DNA of 64,000 nucleotides from Rhizophagus irregularis (GCF_026210795.1 NC_089447.1:1614501-1678500); one strand, 5' to 3'. Numbered from the stretch's first letter, positions 22,926-35,000 are shown. Notes: a model not told the origin generated them from the letters alone. Numbers and translations: made by a program.

Positions 22926-24305
22926 GATTATTTCTATAACACGGCAAGTATTCTATCCCATTGCCTCTTATGAGACTAATCTCGGGTCTGCGTTCCTATC
23001 ATCTTCACCGCAACCATTATACCGATGTTTAATTATCAGGCAATCGCACCACTATAGAAGACATCCCCTATCGGGCCATTTTAGGCTGATCTGAAGCTGG
23101 GTACACGCCGCCTACTCATCCTATACCCATTGCATGATACTGATACTCAATTTATTTAACGACCTTTAGAGAGCATCTACTTTCAGGGATGGACTTTTGA
23201 CAGGTAACATCAACCATCTAAGCACTTTCCATACCACCATTTTAGGTACTAAGTCTCACTCAAAGCGCCACTACAGCCCGCGATTACCTAGCACTGATAG
23301 TACAGTTGTTTTTACCCCAAGTGGTATACTTTGTAAGTACACTGGACAGAAAAGTAGCAGGCTTCGGTCAGGATCACCCCTTATGGCGGGTATTAACCAC
23401 CAGGCATCACTAACCAAGATCCCAAGAAGTGTAATCGAACCCCATAACCATGCTACCTGTTCTGTCTGCAGAAACAGCGCTTGGATTTGATTGACAACAG
23501 AAGGTCGAAGGCTATCGTAAGAGCATTGCGCACCTCGAACTTTACCGTCAGGACGACCATCTAGCAAAAGTTACTGGACCCCAAGTGGTATCGTGGAGTG
23601 ACCACCCAGACAGGAAGTCCCCACCAGGTATAGTAGTGACGCAAAGACAGGGACTGCACGCATACAATGGCCTCGTAGGGAACGTTAGAAGGGCCAATTG
23701 TGACCGCTTAGTTGAAATGTGCGGCCTACAACGTACGCAATTCAACCGTGATGCAGTCCAACTACACTAATCCCTGTACCTTCACGCTATTGGTTGTAGC
23801 GTCCGCAGTAAAATTCTTTTTATTTCCGTGGTTATGGGAATAGTTTTATCCTTTTCTTGTGCAAACAGTCTTATGACTTTATTTTTATTTATATTTTAAC
23901 ATCGAAAATTCAAACGAACAATATTACAAAAATAAGAAAATAAACTAATAAAAATAAAAAGAGTAGCTTCACGACTCATACAAGTAAAGAAATCTAAACT
24001 AAAATAAAATTAAAGCAAAGAAAAACTAGACTATTACAGAATCGCATACCCCAACTTTACCCGAAGTGCCAGTGTAAGTCAACTATCCAACATCCAAAAA
24101 TCCAGTCCGTTACGTAAAGAAATCATAAGAGATTGAACTGTTAAGCGGCGCAGAAAATCCAAGTGCGAGATCCATGATCCACCCCGAATTATAGAAGAGG
24201 ATATCCAAGAAATCCAGGAATCCTGAGAAACTGTCGCCAAAGAAGAGTTATTTGTATGTGAAGAAGAAACAATAGGAGAAGAATTTATAGATGAGCCACG
24301 TAATT
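22926..24305 (-). mobile_element. 5'-truncated LINE-like retroelement (3' end), antisense
   Basis: Inserted in the mariner-like element: the host sequence in copy 1 runs uninterrupted as GGTGGTAGTTTTATCC. Read on the minus strand, it starts with the tail of an open frame (about 72 codons, Ser-rich, with SQDSWISWISSSIIRGGSW and HLDFLRRL) ending at a stop at 24079-24081. A ~1.1-kb 3' untranslated region follows. The last ~0.85 kb (22965-23815) is closely similar, in inverted orientation, to the body of the neighbouring SINE-like element. LINE identity is inferred from the 5' truncation and the shared 3' tail; the reverse transcriptase itself is not present. Several open frames in both orientations at 23197-23770 are incidental to the GC-richer composition. 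Confidence 0.55.
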
Positions 24306-24457
24306 TAGTTTTATCCTTTTCTGATCACTGGCTGATGAGTTATTCAACAAAATGTTAAACATCGGCATTATAATATTTTTTGATTTACGTTTACTGCGCC
24401 ATTTAACATTTTGCTAGATTTCTCAGTACCTAGTAATTGTAAAAAGACGATTTATAA

Positions 24458-24550
24458 GGGTTGATCACCCTATCTCAGTGGTTAGTCACTGAGACCCTCA
24501 TTAAGCCTCGAGTATGGTGAGGTCGCAGGTTCAATTCCACTGATCACTCG
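24458..24550 (+). promoter_or_regulatory. tRNA-like head with Pol III A and B boxes
   Basis: TATCTCAGTGGTTAGTCAC resembles the A box and GGTTCAATTCC the B box (consensus GGTTCRANTCC). Spacing is tRNA-like with a somewhat enlarged anticodon region. I do not assign it as a functional tRNA, because the cloverleaf is imperfect and it is joined to a retroelement body. Confidence 0.6.
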
Positions 24551-25254
24551 GAAATTAAACGAATTTTACTGCGGACGCTACAACCAATAGCGCAAGGACA
24601 GGATTAGCGTAGTGGACTGCATCAGGTGAATTAGGGCGCTGCACGGTTAGGCCGCACATTTCAACTAAGGTCATGGTGTCTTTCTAACGTTCCCTATGGA
24701 GGCTATTGGCATGTGCGCAGTCCTGTCCCTTGAGGTCACTACTATACCTCGAGGACTTCCCGTCCAGGTGGTCACTCCACGATACCACTTGGGGTCAGTA
24801 ATGGCTAGTTGGTCGTCCTAGATGGTAAAGTTGAGGGTGCAATGTCTTAGTGGTAGTTAGACCTTCTGTTAGGTCTTAGGCCAATCAAGGTGTTCGTGCG
24901 CAGAACAGGTAGCATGGTTATGGGGTTCGGTCCCTACTCTTTGGGTGGCGATTGGTGATCCCCGCGGTGGTTGATACCCACCATAAGGGGTGATTCTGGA
25001 CAGATGCCTGCTACTTCCTGTCTGAGTGGTCACTACAAAGTAGTGGTCCGATCCGTGGATGCATTATCCGGATATCTGTACGGATATCTGGATATCCGGA
25101 TGGCAGTTTTATATGACAGATAAAAAATTGCGGATGTGCAGATATCTATAGATATCTGCAGATATCCGTAATCTGCATATGTCATGTGAAATAATATGCA
25201 TAATCACCTATATATTGCATCATTTTTTTAAATAACCATAAAACACGTTACGCA

Positions 25255-28200
25255 TTGTCTATTTATCTTTGCGCGACTGCGACTAGAAAAAAATGTCTAG
25301 TGATAGGTTTGAAGAAATTCCGCAAGCTTAAGACCTTGAAGTTGAAGAAGCTTCGAGATAAGCATGGATCAAAGAGCTTACCATTAAAATGGAAAAAACC
25401 AATTTCACATGTAATTGAGTTAGAATCGGATACTGATACAAGTGGCCGGCAGCAGATAGCTAAGAGTAGAAAGTATAATAAAAATAATAAAAACTCAGAA
25501 AAAATTGAGTTAAATAAAATAACCAACCAGCTAGTATTAATTCCAAATGCAAAACCATTAGGGCAAAGTTGGATATGGGGATATTTCGATCACCCTATGA
25601 AAAAAGTCTGTGTGATTTTTGTTGAAAAATCATTCAATTAAATTCACTACGATTTCTGTATATTTGACCATACAATAATTGTGCTAAAAATTGCAATAAA
25701 TCACACAATTATTGCATGGTAATTCGTTCAATAACTATCCTATTTTTGACCTGAATTTATACAATTATTGTGTGATTTTTGAGCCAAATTTTAGGCCATA
25801 TTTTAGGAATTATAGGTTAAATTTTACAGTAATAACAGGCAATTTATAAAGTGAAATTATGAATTTTTATTGACTTAAAATATAAAAAATTACACAATAT
25901 TTCATAAATAAAATACTAAATTTGATATAATCATAAATATAAAAATTTGTAAGAAAATAAAATAAAATAAAGTATTTTGGTAACATCAAAGTAAATTAGT
26001 AGTATCAAAGAAGAAAGTAAATTATTAGTGTAAGTAAATTATTAGTATTAAATAAAAAAGTATGAAGTTAGTGAAGAAAGCAAATTAGTAGTGTTAAAAA
26101 GTAAATTATTAGTGTTAGTAATAAAAAAGTATGAAGTTGGTGAAGAAAGCAAATTAGTAGTGTTAAAAAGTAAATTATTAGTGTTAGTAATAAAAAAAAA
26201 AGTATGAAGTTAGTGAAGAAAGCAAGTTAGTAACATTAAAATGTAAAAAGTTAGGAAAATGAAAAGATAAAGAACACAAGTTTTTCTTACCTGATATTTT
26301 AAAAGAAAGTTGAAGAAAAGTTAAAAGGTTAAAAAAACATAAACAAAAACATTTCGCGTCGTCATATTTATTTTGACGATCAGATCACGTGATCAACATA
26401 TATAATGATTTTTACCGCATAATTCTGGCCAAATTATAATTCCGGTCAGAACTAATTGTGTAACCTAATAAAAAGTTTTTGACTTTTTTTTAGTTACAAG
26501 ATTATACAAAAATTTCACCAATAGGTCCAGAAGATGCCCGTTTATAAGCAAATATGCAGTTGAATTTTGTGTAACCTTACTGCATAAATCACTCTACTTA
26601 GGAAAATCCATTTGTAATGGTTAAAAGTGGTCTATTTGACCCTAAAAGTGGTCAAATGTAACCATACAGGTAAGATGGAAAGTAGTATAGTAGGATTACC
26701 CAAAAATTGCTTTCCGTATCCTAAATTTAAGTCTATTTTCAAGTTGTACAATAATCACAATTTTTATTGTACAAAAATTGAATGTTTTCTGTATCCTAAA
26801 TTTAAGTTGTATAAAGATCACACAAAAATTGAACATTTTCTATATCCTAAATTTAAGTTGTACAAAAATTGCATACTTTTAATATGCTATGAAAAACTTC
26901 ATAGCTATTTTTATCCAAAAATCTGCAATAATTGTACAATTTCCACACGGACTTGAACAAATATTGTACAAAAATTGGATGATTTTTTTTCATAGGGTCA
27001 GTATAAACCAGTTGGACAATACAAAAGAATAGTAAGGTGTTTAGCTCAAGTTTAACGAAAGAATGGTGCAAAACAATGTGGACATTTTATGGGTTCTGAT
27101 AATTCCACTGGCAATTTTATTGCCCATCTTGCTACACATCGAATTACTGAAGAAAGTCATAAAAGAAAGATGAATGAGGTACAAAATAATGGTCAGTTAT
27201 CACAACTTCGTATAGATGAAATAATACGGAATAATCCAGATATTAAAAATAACCGAGACCGAAAATTTGTTGGAATCTTGATTAAGGATAATCGACCAAT
27301 TAGTATATGCAATGACGAAGGGTTTAGCGAGTTCATTCATGAATTTGACCCAAATTATCGATTTCCAAGTGATAAAACAATTCAACAATTACTTGCTGAA
27401 GCATATAATCAAATTAAAACTGTCTTAACTAAAATATTTAGCGAAAATGTTATTTTCTGCTCTATAACAACAGACCTATAGACAGCCCGAAGTTGACTTG
27501 GATACATTGGCGTTACATGCTCTTTTATCAATAATAATTTTGAGTTTTGTGAAGTGATCTTATCAATTCAATATGTGCCTTACCCTCATACCGGTGATAA
27601 TATTTGTAATGTTTTACGTGATATTATCTCCAATTGGAATCTAACTGGCAAGGTACTTTCAATGACAACTGATAATGGATCAAATATGGTCTGCGCTGGG
27701 AAACTAATGGGTGAACTTACACGACTCCCATGTGCAGCTCACACCCTTCAACTAGTTGTGGGAAAAGGTTTACTCCTGCCGAAGTTTTAATTGCAAGGGC
27801 CAAAAGACTGATAAATTTTTTTACAACGCCCAAACAAACGGAAAAACTTCTAGAGATTCAAAAAAGCACCTATTGTTCCAATAATGAGGCGAGTAAATTG
27901 TTGAAATTTAATTTAGTATATCTATTTACACATATTTTTAATTACAACTGTAATAATTTCATCTTAATTTTCGTTAAATTTTATAAACTAAGTAATATTT
28001 ATTTTTAATTTTTTAATTTATAATTTATATCCCATAGTTTAAAATTATTATAGAATACTTTGTAACTTAAATAATTTTTTCTAAAAAAGAAATTAAATTA
28101 AACAATTTTATTTAATAAAATTAATTGTATTGGCTAATTACACAATTTACTAATAAAACTTAATGCGATTCTATACTATTATAGAATTTGGATAAAAATT

Positions 28201-29213
28201 ATGAGTACCTTCGAATTATTGCTGACGTGGAAACGTGTTGGAACTCCAGCTATCTTGCATGGAAACGCTTATTAAAAATTAAAGATCTTATTGATGTTTT
28301 GGCGTCTCACTTGATGATTGATCCTAATACGCGACGAGATGGAAAACGATTAAAAGATATAAATCTAACTGATGATGAATGGCAAGCAATGAATAAACTA
28401 GTAAATATCTTGGAGGATTTTGCTGGGGCAACTGAATATCTAGGTGGAAGCAATTATACAACAATTAGTCTAATGTATAGTCTTTTGGCAGTAATTAGTA
28501 ATAAAATGATACCTGATGACTCTAATGTGGAAGTTATAGATCTAACTAGCCCGAATACTGCCTTTGATGATGATGTTGGTTATGAGGATGCCCCGGAGGA
28601 TGAGATTACTCAGCAACCTAAACGCAGAAAAATTAACATTAATACTCCACAAAATTGTTTTGAACTCGAAAAACGTGTTAAAGCAGCATTATACCAATCT
28701 ATTAATCATTATTGGGAAGTTCCACAAGAGCGAGGGAATGCTGGCTGCTTTGTTAGATCCACGATTCAAGGATTTAGAATTTGCCTCTGAAACATTGCGT
28801 CTTCAAACTCATGAACAATTAAAAGATGCCTATAAAAATATGAAAATCTTAACTAATGAAAGCCAGGGAGGCTGAATCGAGCCAACTTCGTCAAATTCAT
28901 TGTTGGCAAGAATGTTTAAAAATAGTCACACTTACGTTGATGAAGTGACTAATTATTTGGCTCTGCCCAAGATTCATTCTTGATGATTGCCCTTTATTAT
29001 GGTGGAAAACTAATAAAGCCCGGTTTCCAATATTATCAAAGTTAGCAAGAAAGTACTTGGCGATTCCTGCCACTTCTACTCCAAGTGAGAGACTTTTTAG
29101 CGAAGCTGGTAATGTTGTGACCATAAAAAGAACACAATTATTGCCAAATACATTGGAAAATTTGGTTTTTTGTAAAAAAAATTGCAAACTTAGTTGGGGG
29201 AGTTTTTCCATTA
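25255..29213 (+). pseudogene. hAT transposase, BED finger plus hATC domain, broken
   Basis: Catalytic protein of the 4.45-kb hAT. The N-terminal basic region leads into a BED-type zinc-finger start (SWIWGYFD, 25567-25590). After the inserted element the finger resumes (QYKPVGQYKRIVRC..., QCGHFMG, NFIAHLATH). The RNase-H-like core follows: SITTDL before 27481, LSMTTDNGSNMV at 27657, LPCAAHTLQLVVGKGL near 27727 and VETCWNSSYLAWKRLL at 28229. Then come LLDPRFKDLEF and the hATC dimerisation domain (SKLARKYLAIPATSTPSERL, FSEAGNVV) up to the stop near 29213. Breaks: an in-frame stop in the finger, a stop at 27481, a frameshift near 28740, further stops around 28870-28980, and a ~290-nt AT-rich interruption at 27897-28186 that may be an intron. 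Not functional as it stands. Confidence 0.88.
25593..26997. mobile_element. 1.4-kb TIR element in the BED finger, 3-bp TSD
   Basis: Inverted ends CCCTATGAAAAAA on both sides, with TCA at 25590-25592 and 26998-27000. Removing the element plus one TCA restores an open reading from SWIWGYFD into QYKPVGQYKRIV, which shows the insertion point exactly. The interior has ~70-bp tandem units at about 26030-26230 (AAATTATTAGTGTTAGTAAT, GAAGTTAGTGAAGAAAGC). It also has a TATCCTAAATTTAAGTTGTA repeat at about 26705-26870. No transposase; the superfamily is uncertain, since a 3-bp target would suit PIF/Harbinger-like or CACTA-like elements. Confidence 0.82.
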
Positions 29214-29844
29214 AGTAATACTTCAGAATAGTTAATAAATAATAATTAATATGTAATTAAAGTATAATATACAAAGCTATAAATAAATAAAGTGACATTA
29301 AAGAAATTTAAAGCAAGTAAATAAGATTTTTATTAAATTTGTTTGAAAAATTTTTTTTATTTATATTATCCGTTATCTGTTACAGATTTATCCAGATTTG
29401 TTCAATTTTTCACGGATAGTCATCCGTATCCGTAACATGACTCACGGATTAACTGTTTACGGATAAACAGATATCCGGATCAGACCACTACTACAAAGTA
29501 TACCACTTGGGGTAAACAACTGTACTATCAGTTATACGCTAGGTATTCAGGCTGTAAGTGGCTTTGAATGAGACCTTGTACCTAAAATGGTGGTATGGAA
29601 GGGTACTAGATGGTTGATGTTACCTGTCGAAAGTCCTCTATGAAAGTAAGTACTCTCTAAAGGTCGTAAAATAAATTGAGTACCAGTATCATGCAATGGA
29701 TTAAGGATGAGTAGGCGGCGTGTACCTAGCTTCAGATCAGCCTATAAAGGCCCGATGGGGGATGTCTTCTATAGTGGTGCTGTTACCTAAGGAATTAAGT
29801 ACTCGGTATAATGGTTGCCCATTGAAGATGATAGGACACAGACC

Positions 29845-30088
29845 TAAGGTTGCTTGCTGAAACCTAGGGGTTTAGGCAAGATGGCGTTTCGCCGAAAAGC
29901 GAAATTCTGCCGAAACTATATTAAAGTTATATTAAAAAACTGGCGAAACTTTGGAGAAAGGCGAAACTGCCAAAACTTATTATAAATGCCGAAACTGCTG
30001 AAACTCTGGCAAAACTATAATAAATCTATAGTAAAATTTTGACAAAACTAATCGTAGGATTTTGAAGAGGTTTAGACAAGCAACCTTA
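29845..30088. mobile_element. 244-bp hAT MITE, exact 8-bp TSD
   Basis: Ends TAAGGTTGCTTG...CAAGCAACCTTA fit the hAT terminal consensus. The duplication CACAGACC lies at 29837-29844 and 30089-30096. The interior repeats GGCGAAACT/GCCGAAACT-type words about eight times. It interrupts the 3' part of the SINE-like element; the LINE-like copy shows the uninterrupted sequence (CGCAGACCCGAGATTAG, inverted). Confidence 0.92.
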
Positions 30089-30696
30089 CACAGACCCGAA
30101 ATTAGTCTCATAAGAGGCAATGGGTGGTCTGGCCGTAAACATAGCAAAGTAAAAAAATGATTTATAGCTCGTTAGAATCGCCTCATCGAGACGAATCGAA
30201 TGGTAGTATGCTTATCTCTCTGTGATCAATATTGACAGAGTTATTACTTAAAAACCATTTAATATTTTTTAATTTCGGAAATTGATCTAGTGATTGGATT
30301 TCGATGTATCTTATACCATTAGATTCGTCTCATCAAAACGAATCGAATGGTAGTAAGATCGTCTTTCTAGGATCAATATTGGCAGAGTTATTACACAAAA
30401 ACCATTAATATTTTTTTAATTTCGAAAATTAATCTAGTGATTGGATTTCGACGTATTTTATACCATTAGAACCGTCTCATCAAGACGAATCGAATGGCAG
30501 TAAGATCATCTCTCTACGATTAATATTGGCGAAGTTACGATACAATAAAGTTTTAAGTATAATTCGGCTAAAATTATGTTAATTTTTGGCCAGAATTATG
30601 ATATACAAATATAAGAAATTTTTTATATAGTCACATCTCTTTATAATCACCAAATATGGACTGTCCCAAATGTGTGACTATAAAGAGAGTTGACTG

Positions 30697-32090
30697 TATA
30701 TAGGATGTCAAGAAAATTCTTTCTGTTAATATTATATTCGGTGACTTATTTAAAGTTAATAATATTAGTGTATTTGGCCAGGTGTGCCATATTTTAGGCT
30801 ATAAAATAAAAAAAAAACAAAATTATTTTTCTGCTAAAAAATGGATATGTAGATCCGTCATTAAAAAGAATTACCTTTCTCTGAGATTAAAATATTAAAA
30901 TAATATTAAAGTTAATTATATTATAATAATAAAATAATAATAAAAACATTAAAAATTATTGTGATATTATTTTGAGTTATTTTTATAGATTTAAATACAA
31001 TATAATTACAAAATAATAACAAAAATATAATAAAAATATTTTGATGTATTAAATGTATTTTTGTAGTATTTTAAAATTATTACAAAATAATTTCAAAAAA
31101 TTGGCCATTTTTAGTAAAGTATTAGAATTAAATAAAAAAAATAATCTTTAAAGCTAATTACATTTTACAGTTACAAAAAGCTGGCCATTATAAACAAATC
31201 ATTTAAAAAAATAAATTCTCAAAATAAATTAGCAGTAAAATGCTAAAACTTGTTATTTTTATTGTTAAATATATTAATATAAAAAAAAAAGAAAAAAAAT
31301 TAAAAATTTATAGTACATATAATAAATTTATTTATCTTTCTAGTATTTTTTATGTTACTTTTTAATAATATAAAATAAACTTATAATAGGTAAAAGTCCT
31401 TATTTCAGACCTAAAAACTCAGTCTTAAGCATCGCTTGTTAATTCCTTAAATGAATCCCAGCCAATAAAAAGAATTTTACAATATATTACATGATAATAA
31501 TGATGGTTATTTTAATTTTTATTGTATAAACTTATAATAAGTTTAGATAATGTGTTCGATTTTATTGATTTGGAAAGTGATAATATTTTGGATAATATAT
31601 TATATACTTTATAAGGAAGTTCTTGAAAAATTTTGAATTATGTAAATTGCAAAAATCCAGCTTATTCAAAAGTACCTATATGCAAAAGGTGTAATTACAT
31701 ATTTTCTATTAAATCATGTAATATTATTATAGAATAGTATCTTTTAAATAAGCACAACATAATAATCCCAAAGGTCAAAAAGTAAACAACATTAAATGTC
31801 AAATATACAGATCCTTGGCTTGCAAAAGAAAATTGAAGCGAGACAAAGTAATTGTTATTTGGATTATTAATAACTAACAACTTTTTAGTGTTATGAAAAA
31901 TGAAAAATTTATTGAAATGATGCATATTTTCGATTTTTATTATAAAATTCCTGATTGATATCAAATAAAAAAAATAATTATTGATGAATTAATTATTCAA
32001 CATTATTCTAATATTGGCTATAATTTACAGCAAAGTTTTTTTTACTGCCAATATGTAGATATTAACTATAAGTAGTGAAATATACTTTAG
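30697..32090. other. AT-rich spacer
   Basis: No gene. The reverse frame at 31695-31964 is hydrophobic by composition. A TTGGCCA word occurs near 30775 and again near 31104, possibly from old elements. Confidence 0.4.
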
Positions 32091-32094
32091 CCTA

Positions 32095-35000
32095 ACAATT
32101 CACTATATTAACCAAAATTGAGTTCTTCAGCATTTTTTACTTGATATTATTCCTTTTAAAGTTCATTATTCAGGAATCAATATAGTAGTAATAATCACTA
32201 ATGTTCTTAATGAATTTAAGTTAGCAGATAAAGCATTAGTACTTACTACAGATAATGAATCTGCAATGTTAGTATATGAACATAAATTATTAGAAGAGTT
32301 TGAAAAAGAATTAAATAATCTTACCTTCAGCCATTATCATTGTTCAGTATATATACTTAGCCTTGCAGTTAAGTAAGGAATGGAAATAGTTGATCAAGAA
32401 ATAGTAAAAGTGCAATAATTAATATCAAAAACTAAAAATTTGGTCTTATTATGTAATGAATTATATGATTTATATGTTATAAGAAACTTGAGTATCTTCA
32501 ACTAGAAATAAATATAAAAATAAGGTGAAACTTCACCTAATATATGCTTTGTAAGTTATAGCGAATGAAAACAACATTAATAGTTAAATATGATAGTATA
32601 CATAAATTAATGCCAGATGCTGAAGCATGGATGAAAATAAAGTAAAAGTAAAATAATATTTTTTTTTTTAATAAATAGTTTCTGTTTTTTGTTATTATTA
32701 CTTACAAAATTAAATCCTTTTAATTATTAATCAAAGGAATCAGTGATCATTTTAGAACCTTTTGAAAGAGCAACAAAAACCTCTCAAGATCATTATACTC
32801 AATTATTGCTGATGTTCGATTTTACTTTAATGAAATTTGTAATTATCTAAAGTATTGTGTGGAAAGGAAGAATGAATTTGAACAATATATATATTAACTG
32901 CTTCAATAAATAAAAAACTTAAAGAATACTGGTTAATTATTAATAATACTATTACCATTTCATCAATATTATTAGACTTTCAAAATAAAATTTCTTTTTT
33001 TAAACTAGGTAAAATAACTGCTATTGTTACCTTACATAAACAATTTTTTTTCTATTTTTCTCAAAAGCTACAATCACAAGCTTTCCTTTCTTGTACATCA
33101 TCATGAGAATATTTTTGTTAACTAAAAAAATATCATATAGGAATAACTGCTGAAACAATATTACCACCATCACTTAACTCTGATTTTGCTAAAATAGAAA
33201 GATATTTAGTTTTACCATGCCTTATGAAGATTATTGTATTTGTTCTTGATGAGCTGTATACAACAGGCAATAAAATTAATAACCAAACAGATAGTAATTT
33301 ATATACTATTGCTTCATGTAAAAACTTTATTATATGTTATATTAAATTTATTAAGATGTATATTACGTCACGAAAAAAGAAATTTAATGAAGATGATTTA
33401 AAAATCTTTGAAGTATAATTATTTCTTTACATAATAATAGTATAATATTACATATAATTTTTTTACTAATTTGCTTTTATATAGCGTGAAATAATAGATT
33501 AGTCTAATGATTTTATAAATATATTTTGCGCAATTCTCTCCTAGTGAACTTCAGTTACCAAAGCTTCATATGTGAAGATATCATATCGGCTGATTGGAAA
33601 AATCAAGCCAATTAATATTTAAGCTCAGTTGATGGGTTCATTATATAACTGATGGGTTACTTATTGTCATTTAGCATATAAAATTATGGGAGGCTTTTCT
33701 GATCAGCCGATATGTTATACTATTCATACCATTCGGCAATATGGTGCATTAAATGGGCTGACAACTGAGACGTATGAAACGCTTCACAAAATTGGGTTAA
33801 AAATCCATATAGAATGTCTAATAAAAAAAATACACATAATCAAATGTTAAAGACAGTATGTTATAATGCAATTTTCAGCCAAATAAATGTAAAAGATTTT
33901 TTTAACAATTTAAATATATTATTAGATTTGACGACAAATAATTACAAATACCATTACGAAAAAAACTATAAGTTTAAAACTAAATTCTATGAAATCACTT
34001 CTTTGGGAATTGCCAATAAGTGAAATATATCTTTCTTCGAAAAGTTAAGCATAAAGAAAATATAAATGAATTGTGTATTGAAGGAATGGAACATTTAATT
34101 GCTTGTTTAGATATATACTTAAATGATATATCTAATGCATCGGCAAATGAAGAAATTTATTTAAAGATTTATGCTAACGAAACACTGTCAAATAGAGAAA
34201 TCGTATATGCAACAAGTAAATTTCATGGTTATGCAAGATTTAGTGATATTGCAATTGCAATGGGTGATACAAATTATTTAACTGACGGTAGATTATGTTA
34301 TGGCAAGGCAAGTATTTATATAATTTATTTTAATTAAAACTAAACACTATTTAATATTTTTATTTATTTTACAGGTATTAATGTTAATTGAAGTTTCGTT
34401 CCTTCCTAATCATTCTTATTTATCTCTTGTTTTAGTATATTGGTATGATTACTATTCTAAATGATATTCCATAATGTATAAATGTTCTCATATGAAATTT
34501 GTAAATCATTATAATTTAATATCATTTGAATCCATTGCAGGTTTAGTGCATATGGTAAAACGGTTTGATTTTAATAATGAATTTTTTGTAAATAAGTTTA
34601 TTTTTTGAAAATATAATAGTAAATAGTAATATCCAATATAATATATAACATTTAATAATAAAGTAATCATAATATTAATGATATTAACAATAATATTCAT
34701 ATTAAATTAATTGAAAAAGTTTTTAAAAAAATCCTTAGAGTTTTTTATTTAAGGATTTTTAAAGAATCTGACAATTAATAGATTCCTAAAAGATCCTTAA
34801 AAATTAGCAAAGAATTTTTAGAATTCCATGAATTTGTGAATCTTTAGGGATTCTATAGAAAATTATGGAATCCTTGTGGATCCTATTCTGAAAAATATTA
34901 CTGATGTGTGATGAAAATGTGAAAGTGCTTTTTTGGTAACAAGCCCATTCTACTGAATTTCTGGTACTCTTACTAATAGCAAAAAAAAATTATTTAGCAA

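Larger units (their letters stand above)
25041..29490 (+). mobile_element. hAT transposon (ZBED-type), 4.45 kb, exact 8-bp TSD
   Basis: Termini TAGTGGTCCGATCCG and, at the right, the complement of TAGTGGTCTGATCCG; T-A-G-T-G fits the hAT consensus. The target duplication CTACAAAG lies at 25033-25040 and 29491-29498. The uninterrupted target (CAAAGTATACCACTTGGGG) can be read, inverted, in the related LINE-like copy near 23315-23340. Subterminal regions are full of GGATATC/GATATCC words, probable transposase-binding repeats. It carries a broken transposase gene and is itself interrupted at 25593-26997. Confidence 0.93.
24457..30158 (+). mobile_element. SINE-like retroelement with tRNA-like head, 8-bp TSD
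   Basis: Flanked by GATTTATA (24449-24456 and 30159-30166). The head (about 24458-24550) looks tRNA-derived: an A-box-like TATCTCAGTGGTTAGTCACTG, a D-stem CTCAGTG/CACTGAG, a B-box-like GGTTCAATTCC and TGATCA words at both ends that could form the acceptor stem. The body (from GAATTTTACTGCGGACGC at about 24565) matches, inverted, the 3' region of the LINE-like fragment at 22965-23815. It ends in an A-rich tail (AAAGTAAAAAAA). Without the nested insertions (hAT at 25041-29490, MITE at 29845-30088) it is about 1 kb. A Pol III promoter is inferred from the boxes. Confidence 0.7.
22644..30696. mobile_element. Non-autonomous mariner/pogo-like element, copy 2, host of a TE nest
   Basis: Starts CAGTCAACTCCCTCTATAG and ends with the complement of CAGTCAACTCTCTTTATAG. 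TA lies on both sides (22642-22643, 30697-30698). The element itself is about 1 kb and aligns with 7588-9609. It is split by two retroelement insertions (about 22926-24305 and 24457-30158). Its right part (30170-30540) contains three tandem ~145-bp units, each with a TCGTCTCATC...GACGAATCGAATGG motif. No transposase. Confidence 0.88.

Noticed and set aside
23197-23770. Several 60-98-codon frames on both strands
   Set aside because: They fall in the 3' untranslated part of the LINE-like fragment; the higher GC content lowers stop frequency, and frames are not conserved in the inverted relative at 24565-25030 and 29499-29840.
24458-24550. Functional tRNA gene
   Set aside because: A and B boxes are present, but the cloverleaf is imperfect, the anticodon part is too long, and the sequence continues into a retroelement body with a target duplication.
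22965-30130. Single giant foldback element with ~0.85-kb inverted arms
   Set aside because: Mariner-like host sequence (24305-24456) lies between the two arms. One side has its own TSD and a tRNA-like head, and the other has a coding end, so two separate insertions explain it better.
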